Numbered from the stretch's first letter, positions 35,664 to 44,568 are shown. The stretch is 64,000 nt of DNA from Paenibacillus sp. FSL H7-0737 (GCF_000758545.1 NZ_CP009279.1:6014001-6078000); one strand, 5' to 3'. The notes: generated from the sequence alone by a model not told the origin. Program-made: numbers and translations.

Positions 35664-36557
35664 TTAAATACGGAGCGTTCGAATCTGATCGATGAACAGG
35701 CCAATAAGAGGAGAATAATGACGATCGCGGTTATACGAATAATAAATATGTCTTTGAAAATTATAATCTGGAATGGTGCGCATTAGCAATCTTCCTCTGG
35801 CTACCTCATCCTCCACAGCAAGACGCGATATAAACGAAACGTACTTTCCACTCATAAGCGATTGCTTTATGGCCTCCAGTGAATCCAGTAGAATATAGGT
35901 CCTCGGTTCATTCCCCTCACGCTCAAACCATTTATCCGTCAGTTGGCGTGTACTCGACTCCTTGTCATGTAATATAAAACTTGCTGAAGCAATCATAGCC
36001 GGATTTAGATTAGAAAATGAGGCAAATTCATGAGATGGCGAAAAAACAAGCACGAGCTCGTCCTCACACAAGGCTTGAGTATGCAGATCTGGTAGATAAA
36101 AAGATTCTGTAGACAAAATACCAAGGTCAATCTCATGGCTAGCCAGCATTTCTTTGATTACAGGGGAAGGCTTAACCGATAAAGAGATCGTAATCCCCGG
36201 ATGTTGTTCTCCAAACAGCCCCAATATTTTTGGAAGAATATAAGTAGCTGGAACGTAACTGGCACCAATCTTAAGCGTTCCCCGCCCCGCCTGACTGAAC
36301 TCTTTTACAACCCGCTCCGCTTCTGCAGCTAGTGCATTGATTTTAGTCGCATAATGAAGAAACGCTTTTCCACTCTCCGTAAGAATCATTTTATCCATTC
36401 TGGATTCAAATAACTTCTCCCCCAATTGCTGCTCTAAATTCTTTAAATGGTACGTAACGGTGGGCTGCTTCAGTCCGAGTTTATCGGCTACTGTAGTTAT
36501 TTTCTTATGTTTATTTAACAGTTCTACGATTTCCAGCTTGATTAAATTAAGGTTCAT
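35664..36557 (-). CDS. LysR-family regulator
   Basis: A LysR-type regulator of about 297 residues. The N-terminal winged helix reads TTVADKLGLKQPTVTYHLKNLEQQLGEKLFES; the rest is a two-lobed effector domain (TLKIGASYVPATYILPKILGLF...). The start at 36557 (third codon of the longer frame) fits GAGGAG at nine bases. It is divergent from the ABC operon and, with the palindrome between them, probably controls it; the effector is unknown. Confidence 0.9.
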   Translation of the reverse strand: MNLNLIKLEIVELLNKHKKITTVADKLGLKQPTVTYHLKNLEQQLGEKLFESRMDKMILTESGKAFLHYATKINALAAEAERVVKEFSQAGRGTLKIGASYVPATYILPKILGLFGEQHPGITISLSVKPSPVIKEMLASHEIDLGILSTESFYLPDLHTQALCEDELVLVFSPSHEFASFSNLNPAMIASASFILHDKESSTRQLTDKWFEREGNEPRTYILLDSLEAIKQSLMSGKYVSFISRLAVEDEVARGRLLMRTIPDYNFQRHIYYSYNRDRHYSPLIGLFIDQIRTLRI

Positions 36558-36592
36558 TATCATCCACTCCTCGCCTATTCACTAAACGGTAA

Positions 36593-36609
36593 CATAGAAG
36601 AATTCTATG
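36593..36609. promoter_or_regulatory. LysR-type operator between the divergent genes
   Basis: CATAGAAGAATTCTATG has perfect 7-bp arms and fits the ATAG-N7-CTAT (T-N11-A) pattern of LysR-type binding sites. It lies 36 bases from the LysR start and 115 from the ABC ATPase start. Confidence 0.65.
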
Positions 36610-36723
36610 AATGTTAAAATAAATCGGCAAAAAAGTTAATATCACAGTTACATTCAGCAAATATAGCGGGAATTCTTTACCTTTACACTAAGAACAAGCT
36701 TAAGAACAGGCAGGTAGATAGAG

Positions 36724-37692
36724 ATGAAGGAAATTACAATCCACAGATTGGAAAAGAAATTCGGAGATGTGCATGCCTTGAAGGCTGCAGATCTGAAGAT
36801 TCCCGCTGGAAGCTTTACGACATTACTCGGTCCTTCAGGTTGTGGAAAGACGACACTACTCCGTCTGATTGCTGGGCTAGAAACACCGGATGCTGGAGAA
36901 ATCCTAATGGATGACGAGTTTATTTTCTCAGGCAGCAAAAAAATTAGTCGACCCATCCATAGCCGCAACTTTGGCATGGTCTTTCAAGATTTCGCGCTCT
37001 GGCCGCATTTAACTGTCTTCGAGAATGTCGCCTTCGGACTTCGTGCCTCTAAGCAGAAAAAGGATTTACGGATTAGGGTTCAGCAAGCCCTTCGATCCGT
37101 AAAGCTGGAAGGACTCGAGCTACGCTTTCCCCATCAGCTGTCCGGTGGACAACAGCAAAGGGTTGCTTTTGCCAGAGCTGTAGTTACTAGACCCCAACTC
37201 GTATTGTTCGACGAGCCGTTAAGTGCACTGGATGCAGTCTTGCGAGATGAAATGAGGCTGGAGTTAACCTCCTTGGTGAGGAACATGGGTATTACCGCTC
37301 TATATGTCACCCATGATCAAACCGAGGCGATGTCTATGTCAGATGAAGTGGTCGTGATGCAAGGTGGAACTATTTTACAAGCAGGTTCTCCTGAGGAGAT
37401 TTATCAGAAACCCAATCATCCTTTTGTAGCTCATTTTATTGGAAAATCCAACTGGATCGTTCCCGATAAGCAAATGCTTCGTCCGGAACATTTACGTTGG
37501 TCTCAGGAGAATGCTTCCTCTCTCCCTTTTACGGGGACGATTCGACATGTGAGCTATATGGGTGATCGCTATGAGGTCATTCTAGAAATGGAGAACCAAA
37601 CCGCTTGGACCGCTTATCATGATCAACGTCTACCTGTTGGAGAGACGATCCAGGTCTACGCTTCAGAGCACCAGATCCATCATCTGAATTAA
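36724..37692 (+). CDS. ABC transporter ATPase (FbpC/PotA class)
   Basis: A 322-residue ATPase: Walker A GPSGCGKTT (36-44), Q-loop FQDF (87-90), signature LSGGQQQR (139-146), Walker B LVLFDEP (159-165) and a C-terminal TOBE-like regulatory domain (about 235-320). Together with the fused permease and lipoprotein it forms an import system of the iron/thiamine/aminoethylphosphonate type. It is first gene of a four-gene operon. No Fur box was seen upstream. Confidence 0.92.
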   Translation: MKEITIHRLEKKFGDVHALKAADLKIPAGSFTTLLGPSGCGKTTLLRLIAGLETPDAGEILMDDEFIFSGSKKISRPIHSRNFGMVFQDFALWPHLTVFENVAFGLRASKQKKDLRIRVQQALRSVKLEGLELRFPHQLSGGQQQRVAFARAVVTRPQLVLFDEPLSALDAVLRDEMRLELTSLVRNMGITALYVTHDQTEAMSMSDEVVVMQGGTILQAGSPEEIYQKPNHPFVAHFIGKSNWIVPDKQMLRPEHLRWSQENASSLPFTGTIRHVSYMGDRYEVILEMENQTAWTAYHDQRLPVGETIQVYASEHQIHHLN

Positions 37693-37769
37693 GCGTCCAC
37701 TGCATGGAATAGCTCGTATGATGCTGTTCCATGCAGCAAGATGCAAAAAATATTAGGGAGGCATTCACA

Positions 37770-38858
37770 TTGAAATCAATGAATAACACTAAAGGACTTA
37801 GTACACTTCTTCTAACAACTATAATCGGAGCGAGTCTAGCCGGCTGTAGCTCTACTAACACTCCTGCTGCTAACGCAAGCAATCCGACTTCAACCGCTAA
37901 CACTACAGCTCAAACTGAAGCACCACAACCCACAGAGAAAGCTCTGAGTGGCAGTCTTGTCGTCTACAGCGCAGGTCCTGAAGGTCTAGCCAATAAAATT
38001 AAAGACGGCTTTGAAGCCAAAACCGGTGTGAAGGTCGAAATGTTCCAAGGCACTACTGGAAAAATACTAGCCCGTATGGAAGCAGAGAAGTCCAATCCAG
38101 TAGTCGATGTTGTTGTTCTTGCCTCCCTTCCGTCCATGCAAGGGATGAAGAATAATGGTTTATTGCTTCCATATAAAGAGGCGGTTAATGCAGATAAGCT
38201 CGTTAGCGATTGGTCAGACACAGCAGATGGCAATTATTTTAGCTATAGCGCATCCGCACTGGGGATTGTCTACAATACTAAAAAAGTTAACACACCTCCG
38301 ACTTCATGGGATGATCTCACTAAAGCGGAATGGAAAGGAACCGTCAATATTCCAGATCCTTCGCTATCTGGCTCGGCTCTAGATTTCGTAACTGGATATT
38401 TAAGCGCTAAAGGGGACAGCGGTTGGGATCTTTTTAAACAATACAAAAGCAATGGTGTAGCGATGGCGGGCGCCAATCAGGAGGCACTTGATCCGGTTAT
38501 TACCGGTGCTAAATCTGTCGTTGCCTCAGGTGTAGATTACATGGCTTACAAGGCAAAAGCTGATGGAGAGCCTGTAGATATCGTCTACCCTGCTGAAGGA
38601 ACAGTAATTAGCCCTCGCCCGGCTGCGATTATTAAGACAAGTCCGAATGTAGATAATGCCAAGGCTTTTATCGACTATCTTCTATCTGATGAAGCACAAG
38701 CGCTAGTTGCTAAAGCCTACTTATTGCCAGGTAGAACCGATGTGAAAGCAGAGAATCGTGCGAATCTCAATGAAATTAAGACATTTGATGTGAAATGGGA
38801 ATGGATGAACGAACATAGTGATGAAGTTTCCTCGACCTTCACACAAATTTTTAAATAA
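37770..38858 (+). CDS. ABC transporter binding lipoprotein
   Basis: A family-1/8-like solute-binding lipoprotein, 362 residues. The TTG at 37770 has AGGGAGG eight bases upstream and gives a good signal peptide with lipobox LAGC (Cys26); an earlier in-frame ATG (37731) lacks a site. The mature protein (GSLVVYSAGPEGLANKIKDGFEAKTGVKVEMF) is of the AfuA/FutA or phosphonate-binding type. The adjacent Tyr pair used by many Fe3+-binding relatives is replaced by DYMAY, so the ligand may not be iron. Confidence 0.85.
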   Translation: MKSMNNTKGLSTLLLTTIIGASLAGCSSTNTPAANASNPTSTANTTAQTEAPQPTEKALSGSLVVYSAGPEGLANKIKDGFEAKTGVKVEMFQGTTGKILARMEAEKSNPVVDVVVLASLPSMQGMKNNGLLLPYKEAVNADKLVSDWSDTADGNYFSYSASALGIVYNTKKVNTPPTSWDDLTKAEWKGTVNIPDPSLSGSALDFVTGYLSAKGDSGWDLFKQYKSNGVAMAGANQEALDPVITGAKSVVASGVDYMAYKAKADGEPVDIVYPAEGTVISPRPAAIIKTSPNVDNAKAFIDYLLSDEAQALVAKAYLLPGRTDVKAENRANLNEIKTFDVKWEWMNEHSDEVSSTFTQIFK

Positions 38859-38863
38859 GCGTA

Positions 38864-40543
38864 ATGAATATTAACTCTTTACGCTCATTTAAATGGGTGA
38901 GCGGCGGACTTGCTTTATTTATACTGACAGTGCTCGTACTGCTGCCACTCCTGCTCATTTTTTGGACCAGTATCTATCCCAATGAGCAGTTTGATATAGC
39001 CGCGCCACTACGAACCATTATGAGTAGTCATGATCTGGTTGAGGTACTGCTGAATTCTATCGGGCTCGGGGTAAGCGTTATTCTACTAACTACGCTATTT
39101 GCACTACCTCTGGCCTGGATTATGGCTAAAACGGACTTAGGGCATCATAATTGGCTGGATGTTGTGCTACTAATTCCTTTTATGACTCCGCCATACATTG
39201 GTTCAATGGGTTGGATGTTATTTATGCAGACGGGTGGGTATATGGAACAGTTTCTGCCCGCTTCCTCCGTGCTGACTCCGTATTTCTTTAGTTATGGAGG
39301 GATGGTGCTGATCATGAGCCTGCATTTATTCCCCTTCCTGTATTTACTGCTGCGTAATGCGCTCTTGCAGATCGGGGGCAATCTGGAGGAAGCAGCCTCT
39401 GTTCATGGTGCTCCGTTCTTTTACAGATTTAAAAAAGTGATCATTCCCTTGCTGTTATCCAGCTATGGGCTTGGGGCTCTTCTGATCTTCGTCAAAACGA
39501 TTGCTGAATTTGGTACCCCTGCGACCTTTGGTCGTAGGATCGGCTTTTACGTTCTGACCTCTGAGATCCATAAGTATATCTCTAGTTGGCCAATAGATTT
39601 TGGAAAGGCTACTTCACTAGCTTCCTTGCTGCTCGGAGTTTGTCTCGTCATGTGGTACATCCAGACTCTAATTAGCAGCCGCTTTTCTTATCGCTTAATA
39701 GGCGGAAAAGGGACTCGTACCAAACGTTATAAAAGTACTGGAATTGTAGGGGTTCTTAGTTGGGGATATGTTGTTCTATTACTTCTAGCATCTATCGGCA
39801 TTCCCTATTTCTCGATCATTACAGCCTCATTGTTGAAGCTGCGAGGAGAAGGCGTATCATGGAGCAATTTAACCTTGAAACATTATGCAGAGCTGCTATC
39901 ACCGGGTTCTCAGGGTCTTGAGGCTTTATTAAATAGCTTCACATTAGCCATCGTTGCTTCCAGTATCGCGGTTATTCTTGGGACTTGGTTTGCCTTAACT
40001 GTAGGAAAAGGAGCTACATTCAAGCAGAAAATTACAGATCTATTCAGCCTACTTCCCAACACAGTTCCTGGAATTGTAATTGTAGTAGGGCTAATCCTGC
40101 TATGGAATGCTCGCTGGATGCCTATTCCGCTCTATAATACCTACTGGATGGTTGTGCTTACCTACGTTGTACTATTCATCCCCTATACTGTTCAGTATGT
40201 AAAAGCGAGCTATGGGCAGATCGATTCTTCCCTTATGCAAGCGGGACAAGTATTCGGAGGAAGCAAGCTTTATGTGTTCCGCCGTATCCTGCTTCCACTC
40301 ATTCTACCGGGGATGGTGGCTGGATGGATGATGACCTTCACCATTTCCAATCGGGAACTGGTAGCCTCCTTACTCATTCTTCCACCTTCAATGCAGACAT
40401 CGGCGACCTATATTTTTGCCCAGTTTGAACAAGGTGCAGTAGCGATGGGGATGGCCATGGCAGTAATCTCTGTCGGCGTTACTACTATATTACTACTAGT
40501 ATTAGAATATTTAAGCCCAGATAGAAAGCGGAGACAACGATGA
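38864..40543 (+). CDS. Fused two-domain ABC permease
   Basis: A 559-residue permease with about twelve membrane helices and two EAA loops (LEEAASVHGAPFFYRFKKVIIPLL and LMQAGQVFGGSKLYVFRRILLPLI), so one polypeptide replaces the usual pair. This is the FbpB/ThiP/PhnV-like arrangement. It starts five bases after the lipoprotein stop and lacks a clear ribosome-binding site, which suggests translational coupling. It overlaps the following gene by four bases (ATGA). Confidence 0.92.
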   Translation: MNINSLRSFKWVSGGLALFILTVLVLLPLLLIFWTSIYPNEQFDIAAPLRTIMSSHDLVEVLLNSIGLGVSVILLTTLFALPLAWIMAKTDLGHHNWLDVVLLIPFMTPPYIGSMGWMLFMQTGGYMEQFLPASSVLTPYFFSYGGMVLIMSLHLFPFLYLLLRNALLQIGGNLEEAASVHGAPFFYRFKKVIIPLLLSSYGLGALLIFVKTIAEFGTPATFGRRIGFYVLTSEIHKYISSWPIDFGKATSLASLLLGVCLVMWYIQTLISSRFSYRLIGGKGTRTKRYKSTGIVGVLSWGYVVLLLLASIGIPYFSIITASLLKLRGEGVSWSNLTLKHYAELLSPGSQGLEALLNSFTLAIVASSIAVILGTWFALTVGKGATFKQKITDLFSLLPNTVPGIVIVVGLILLWNARWMPIPLYNTYWMVVLTYVVLFIPYTVQYVKASYGQIDSSLMQAGQVFGGSKLYVFRRILLPLILPGMVAGWMMTFTISNRELVASLLILPPSMQTSATYIFAQFEQGAVAMGMAMAVISVGVTTILLLVLEYLSPDRKRRQR

Positions 40544-41850
40544 GCACACTAACGATTTGGGGAGGGGCCGGAGAGCATGGCCGTTCCTCCTATCTTTTGC
40601 AGAACAAAGATGGGCAATCTGGTATTCTACTCGATTGTGGTGTCAAAAAAGAAGGTCCAGGTGAATACCCCCTGCTTGATACAGACATCATCCCGCATTT
40701 GCAGGCAGTGTTTCTGTCCCATGCGCATGAGGATCATTCCATAGCACTTCCCCTACTATATAAGTATGGATATTCAGGTAAGGTATGGACAACGAAAGCT
40801 ACCGTTAAACAGCTTCCCGATTATTTCGAAGCTTGGGATAAATATGTGGCTGCTCAGTCCGCATCACTGCCTTATGGAGAAATAGATAAGCAATCTATTC
40901 AGTTCATGTATTTGGAGGAGCATATCCCCCCTCAGACTTGGCTGAGGATTGCACCTAATCTTCGAGTACAATGGGGGCGAAGCGGACATTTAGCAGGTTC
41001 GGTTTGGCTGATCCTCGAATGGGACGGAACAGTCGTATTTTTCTCAGGGGATTATACGAAGGAGTCGCTGCTGCTCATGGCAGATTCACCTACGATTATG
41101 GAAGCCGGAGCTAAAGATGTCGTCGATCTATCCATTATCGATGCCGCATACGGCGCTGATCCTGATGAGCAGCTTATAAAGTTACAGCAATTAGAGTCAG
41201 CGATCTGTAACACTCTGCAAAATGGGGGTTCAATCCTCCTTCCGGTGCCTATCCATGGCAGAAGCCAGGAATTGATCGTATGGGCAAGCGAGTGTTTCCC
41301 GGATGATCAGCTGATCGTCGAAGAAGAGCTCATAGCACCTTTAAGAGGTTTGAGCGATAAGACCGAATGGCTAAAAGAGGGCGCTATTCAGCGCGTTGAT
41401 ATGCTTTTTAATAGAAAGAACTTGTGTATTATATCTAATTCAGAGGAACGAGCAAAGGCATTGTTGAATCTCAAGAGCTCAATCGTGTTTACCAATGATG
41501 GAATGATGCAGTCGGCAAAAGCACAAGAGTATTTTCATCAGCTCTCTGCTTCTCCTAAGAACCATGTGATTTTCACGGGACATTTGGCGGCAGGCAGTTT
41601 CGGGCACCGTCTCGTTAAACATTCTATGGTAGAAGAATCTAGCGACATGAGATGTACAGTCTCACTCATTCGCTATAAGGTCCACCAAGGCTTACCGGAT
41701 ATTCGAGAAATGCTCCAAACGATTCCTAGCCGCCGGTCGGTGCTCGTTCATGCTCCCAAATCGCATATTGATCATGTCACTTCTATATTAGAAGGAGAAG
41801 GTTTTGCAGGGCTGTACTCTTTGCTGCCTGGAAGTACGCTTTCGTTCTGA
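40540..41850 (+). CDS. Metallo-beta-lactamase/beta-CASP-like hydrolase
   Basis: A 436-residue MBL-fold protein. Metal motifs are complete: LLDCGV (motif 1), HAHEDH at 61-66, H150 in SGHLAGS, and D171 in FFSGDYT. The second half looks like a beta-CASP domain: SIIDAAYG (compare ESTYG), a nucleotide-like IPVHGRSQELI segment, FTNDGMMQSAKAQEYFHQL, FTGHLAAGSFGHRL and LVHAPKSHIDH. That suggests an RNase of the CPSF/YSH1 type, yet its operon is a transporter, so a role on a small phosphorylated substrate is possible. No experimental role is implied. Confidence 0.75.
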   Translation: MSTLTIWGGAGEHGRSSYLLQNKDGQSGILLDCGVKKEGPGEYPLLDTDIIPHLQAVFLSHAHEDHSIALPLLYKYGYSGKVWTTKATVKQLPDYFEAWDKYVAAQSASLPYGEIDKQSIQFMYLEEHIPPQTWLRIAPNLRVQWGRSGHLAGSVWLILEWDGTVVFFSGDYTKESLLLMADSPTIMEAGAKDVVDLSIIDAAYGADPDEQLIKLQQLESAICNTLQNGGSILLPVPIHGRSQELIVWASECFPDDQLIVEEELIAPLRGLSDKTEWLKEGAIQRVDMLFNRKNLCIISNSEERAKALLNLKSSIVFTNDGMMQSAKAQEYFHQLSASPKNHVIFTGHLAAGSFGHRLVKHSMVEESSDMRCTVSLIRYKVHQGLPDIREMLQTIPSRRSVLVHAPKSHIDHVTSILEGEGFAGLYSLLPGSTLSF

Positions 41851-41884
41851 AGCTTAACTATGTAATCTCGTAAAAAAAACAATG

Positions 41885-41932
41885 GGGCTCTTCCTTAGGT
41901 CTATGTAGACGTTTTGGAACAGCCCTTTTTAA
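41885..41932 (+). terminator. Terminator of the ABC-MBL operon
   Basis: GGGCTCTTCC pairs with GGAACAGCCC (one mismatch), followed by TTTTT. It also lies between this operon and the convergent end of the tailocin locus. Confidence 0.8.
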
Positions 41933-41953
41933 TGATTCGTACCGATTATCCAT

Positions 41954-42235
41954 TTACTCTTTCGTCGTCCCCGGTCGATCCTTAAAAGCTAGCTCAAACA
42001 ACCCCGTCGCAGATAAACCAGCCAACCCCCCAGCCCAAAGGCGAAGGACGATATCCAGTTCGGTAAAAGGATACGCTGCCGCTCCGATGAGCAAACCTAT
42101 TAATAGTCCGATAATTGGGACTGCATTACGCGGGATGTTGATACTATTTTTGGCCAATTGAACCAGAGCAAGTACGAATACAGCTAATATTGAGGCAAAT
42201 GCCATAACATCATCTAAAATCTCTCTAGTTTCCAT
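41954..42235 (-). CDS. Holin (A118-like)
   Basis: A 93-residue protein with two membrane helices (about 13-28 and 38-58) and a charged C-terminus, resembling A118/Hol-type holins. The start at 42235 is set by AAGGAGGTG; the longer frame upstream overlaps the endolysin gene. It is the last gene of the tail locus. It would form membrane lesions that let the endolysin reach the wall, releasing the particles by lysis. Confidence 0.8.
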   Translation of the reverse strand: METREILDDVMAFASILAVFVLALVQLAKNSINIPRNAVPIIGLLIGLLIGAAAYPFTELDIVLRLWAGGLAGLSATGLFELAFKDRPGTTKE

Positions 42236-42248
42236 GATAGACACCTCC

Positions 42249-42941
42249 TTAGTGAGTACTTTTAATCTCAACCGTTCTAGTGGCGGAATCATAACCCACC
42301 TGTGCACCTAGCGCTTCTGCAATAATACGAACGGGAACGTAGGTGATGCCTTTTTCAAGCACTCCATCTGCAATCTTAACCCCGTTAACCTTTACGACGG
42401 CAATAACATCACTCTTCAAGTCTTCCTCCTCCTTCCGATGGATGATTTTGTACGCTGCCTCCACTGCGGATGTTGAGGGCTTGCCCCCTGCACGTAACTG
42501 TGTGAGCGTTAACCCAAAAGCCATTTGAAAATGTGGGTAATCCTTAAAGCTAGTCCAATCGCCTCCCCATTCGAATCCAAGTGCCTTGGCCTCTTTTACA
42601 ACCTCCTGCCAATCTGCGATCTGGTTGTTATTGTCGTCCCGGCGCATATCCCAAGACACACTCGATCCATTCGGCAGCAAAAGAGCAAAATCTACGGCTA
42701 GTCCAAAATTGTGGTAGCTATACCCGCCACGCGCATTGGTAACAATCGCTCCAGGCTTAGTGCGTCCTTGTGCGTAAAGAGCATCCTGCTCAGCAATTGT
42801 GCGAAGACCCTGCGTAATGAGAATGGGGATGTTGAGCTTGTAGCAACGCTCGATTAGAGCAGTAGCAGCGGAACGGACTACGGGGTGTAGACCTGTTAGG
42901 CGTGAGGCTGATTTATTTTTTACCTGCATTAGTGTCAACAT
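42249..42941 (-). CDS. M15-type endolysin with a copper-amine-oxidase-like domain
   Basis: A 230-residue lytic enzyme. The peptidase domain (about 15-150) is of the VanY/CwlK L-alanoyl-D-glutamate peptidase class: zinc ligands H77 and D84 in SYHNFGLAVDF and H137 in DYPHFQM. Residues about 175-230 form a copper_amine_oxidase_N-like repeat (VKVNGVKIADGVLEKGITYVPVRIIAEALGAQVGY), a common wall- or substrate-binding add-on in Paenibacillus. It sits between the membrane genes of the lysis cassette. Confidence 0.9.
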   Translation of the reverse strand: MLTLMQVKNKSASRLTGLHPVVRSAATALIERCYKLNIPILITQGLRTIAEQDALYAQGRTKPGAIVTNARGGYSYHNFGLAVDFALLLPNGSSVSWDMRRDDNNNQIADWQEVVKEAKALGFEWGGDWTSFKDYPHFQMAFGLTLTQLRAGGKPSTSAVEAAYKIIHRKEEEDLKSDVIAVVKVNGVKIADGVLEKGITYVPVRIIAEALGAQVGYDSATRTVEIKSTH

Positions 42942-43311
42942 GATGATCCTCTTTTCTGTCTATCTTTTTCAGATAAATAAATTGGTCATATTTCCCGGAA
43001 CGGGTCAATATTGCGAGTATGATGATCCCACCAGTTGTACCGAAATGGGCGATAGCCCAGCTATATTGCAGCCAAATTAGCCATGCTGCCGAGTCCGCTC
43101 CTAGTAGAGCTACCAAACGGAATAGTAGAATGATTAACATATTGAATGTATGGGCCATTAAGAAAAAAAGCATAGCCAGCATAAACACGCTGACCACACC
43201 TTTTCGGAATCGTTCATAAAAATATTGCCTGTGGCGATAAATGATATATAATCCGCAGGCTGCAGTAGTGCTATATAGCAACAATAATAAAAAATCAATC
43301 ATGTGCATCAT
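42913..43311 (-). CDS. Membrane protein of the lysis cassette
   Basis: A protein of about 132 residues with three or four membrane helices (IDFLLLLLYSTTAACGLYIIY, VSVFMLAMLFFLMAHTFNMLIILLF, FGTTGGIIILAIL) and a basic tail. Family unknown. Several Met codons cluster at the start; those at 43311-43302 lie after GAGGGG. It overlaps the upstream small gene and the endolysin gene. By position it could be a second holin or an antiholin. Confidence 0.65.
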   Translation of the reverse strand: MMHMIDFLLLLLYSTTAACGLYIIYRHRQYFYERFRKGVVSVFMLAMLFFLMAHTFNMLIILLFRLVALLGADSAAWLIWLQYSWAIAHFGTTGGIIILAILTRSGKYDQFIYLKKIDRKEDHHVDTNAGKK

Positions 43312-43495
43312 GATCCCCTCGATCATAGACTAAATATTTGGCGAATCGGTTACGATCAATCTCCTCCTGAATTTCCTGCGAGACATTTTTATAATGACTT
43401 ATGGTCAGCGTAACGCTGGTAGAGGCTCTGCGGAGCTCCATCTCTTTATCAACATGCCGGGGGAGAAGCAGCCGCCGAATCCATTGTGACAGCAT
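43295..43495 (-). CDS. Small unknown tailocin protein
   Basis: A 66-residue soluble, charged protein starting at 43495 with GGGGGAG upstream. No family recognised. It begins two bases after the TAG of the frameshifted gene upstream and overlaps the next membrane gene, so it looks like a genuine member of the operon. Confidence 0.6.
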   Translation of the reverse strand: MLSQWIRRLLLPRHVDKEMELRRASTSVTLTISHYKNVSQEIQEEIDRNRFAKYLVYDRGDHDAHD

Positions 43496-43497
43496 TC

Positions 43498-43781
43498 CTA
43501 ACTCCCCCTGTCTTCCGTATGGTCAATCTTCAGTTTCTTTAAGACGTCCAGTGTCGGCTGCATAAACTCCGAGCGCTCCTTGTCCAGAATCGCTTGCAGA
43601 CGATCCCGATCCTCCTCTGCACGATCCAGCAGTTCTCGCGGTACAAGGTGTTCCCTTTGACAATCGCACGCAATAATACCATGAGCACGATCATCAAAAT
43701 AAACGCAACAATATAAGCCAGCCCATACTTATCCGCCAGCGGCAGCAGCTTCTCCAATTGCGCAATATCCCCCTCTTTCAT
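43498..43781 (-). pseudogene. Holin-like/spanin-like gene with a frameshift
   Basis: From ATG 43781 (SD AAAGGAGCGGA) the frame codes MKEGDIAQLEKLLPLADKYG, one membrane helix (LAYIVAFILMIVLMVLL) and NTLYRE, then becomes a basic, Cys/Trp-rich tail and stops at 43539. In the -1 frame the sequence continues as ELLDRAEEDRDRLQAILDKE, a natural coiled coil ending GS-TAG at 43498, two bases before the next ATG. A duplicated GA (plus-strand TCTC at 43634-43637) explains the shift. No slippery heptamer is present, so an indel or sequencing error is more likely than programmed frameshifting. Confidence 0.7.
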
Positions 43782-43841
43782 TCGTCCGCTCCTTTCTGTA
43801 ATGATGTTGATGCAAGATAGCCCCCGGCACACCGAGGGCAC

Positions 43842-43868
43842 AAAAAAACACGCTCCTGTGTGGGCGTG
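43842..43868 (-). terminator. Terminator inside the locus, before the lysis cassette
   Basis: CACGC/GCGTG with inner CC/GG pairs (43849-43868), followed on the minus strand by TTTTTTT. Together with the hairpin-free start of the lysis genes this suggests that the cassette is uncoupled from the tail operon. Confidence 0.7.
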
Positions 43869-43872
43869 CTAG

Positions 43873-44091
43873 TTACTTAGCTGATGCTGCTTGCTCGGTC
43901 GTATTATTTTCAGCAAAATGAATATCTGATCGCTTCTCCATAATCTGTGCCCTAACCAAAATCTGATTGTCAGCCTGCATGTTATATGATGAGATGATAT
44001 CCTCTATAGGACCTTCCTCACGATCGTAACGAGTCATGCAGGCATTAGCCATCAAGCGGATTTTGGCGGCTGTTAATGAATCCATAGTCAT
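43873..44091 (-). CDS. Small unknown tail-locus protein
   Basis: A 72-residue acidic protein (MTMDSLTAAKIRLMANACMTRYDREE...) with AGGAGG upstream. It occupies the XkdX position (after XkdW) but does not look like XkdX. Function unknown. Confidence 0.6.
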   Translation of the reverse strand: MTMDSLTAAKIRLMANACMTRYDREEGPIEDIISSYNMQADNQILVRAQIMEKRSDIHFAENNTTEQAASAK

Positions 44092-44114
44092 AGTGTATGA
44101 ACCTCCTAGTAGTA

Positions 44115-44555
44115 TTAGATGCTTAGTAGTTCAGCAATAATGACTTCAACGTCTTGAAGACGATCCTGCAAAGCAGTATTTTCTACGCGCAGTTGTTCGA
44201 CTTCGCTTAATTCTGGCGGTTTGTTAGCTTCTGCTTCTAGGTACGCTTGCCACGCTGCTTCGAGTTCTTCTTCTGTAGGTTGTGGGGCGTCTAGGTTCCA
44301 GGCGGCGATGTATGGACCGCGTTCAATAATGTCGTAGTCTTTGCCTTCGACTAGTCGATTAAAATCCACTGCATAACGATAGTGTACCCCTTCTATTAAC
44401 TTGGATTCATCTTCTTCTAATGGGCGGATCTCGTAGCGTATGTGACCATCTACGCCTTCGCGTAATACAGGTTCAGGACCGTCATCCCGCACCATAAAGT
44501 CATGCACTGGGTCAGATTTTGGGTGCATGTGCATAATTGCTGCTGATATGTTCAT
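44115..44555 (-). CDS. XkdW-like tail protein
   Basis: A 146-residue protein. The N-terminal ISAAIMHMHPKSDPVHDFMVRDDG and the AAWNLDAPQPTEEELEAAWQAY segment are characteristic of the XkdW family of PBSX-like tails. The C-terminus is a coiled coil (LRVENTALQDRLQDVEVIIAELL). The start at 44555 follows GGAGGAATT; the fibre gene ends just upstream. Its role in the fibre/baseplate is not known. Confidence 0.75.
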   Translation of the reverse strand: MNISAAIMHMHPKSDPVHDFMVRDDGPEPVLREGVDGHIRYEIRPLEEDESKLIEGVHYRYAVDFNRLVEGKDYDIIERGPYIAAWNLDAPQPTEEELEAAWQAYLEAEANKPPELSEVEQLRVENTALQDRLQDVEVIIAELLSI

Positions 44556-44568
44556 TATAATTCCTCCA

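Noticed and set aside
43539..43841. Programmed frameshift in the lysis gene
   Set aside because: No X_XXY_YYZ heptamer or pause structure is visible at the shift point; an indel fits better.
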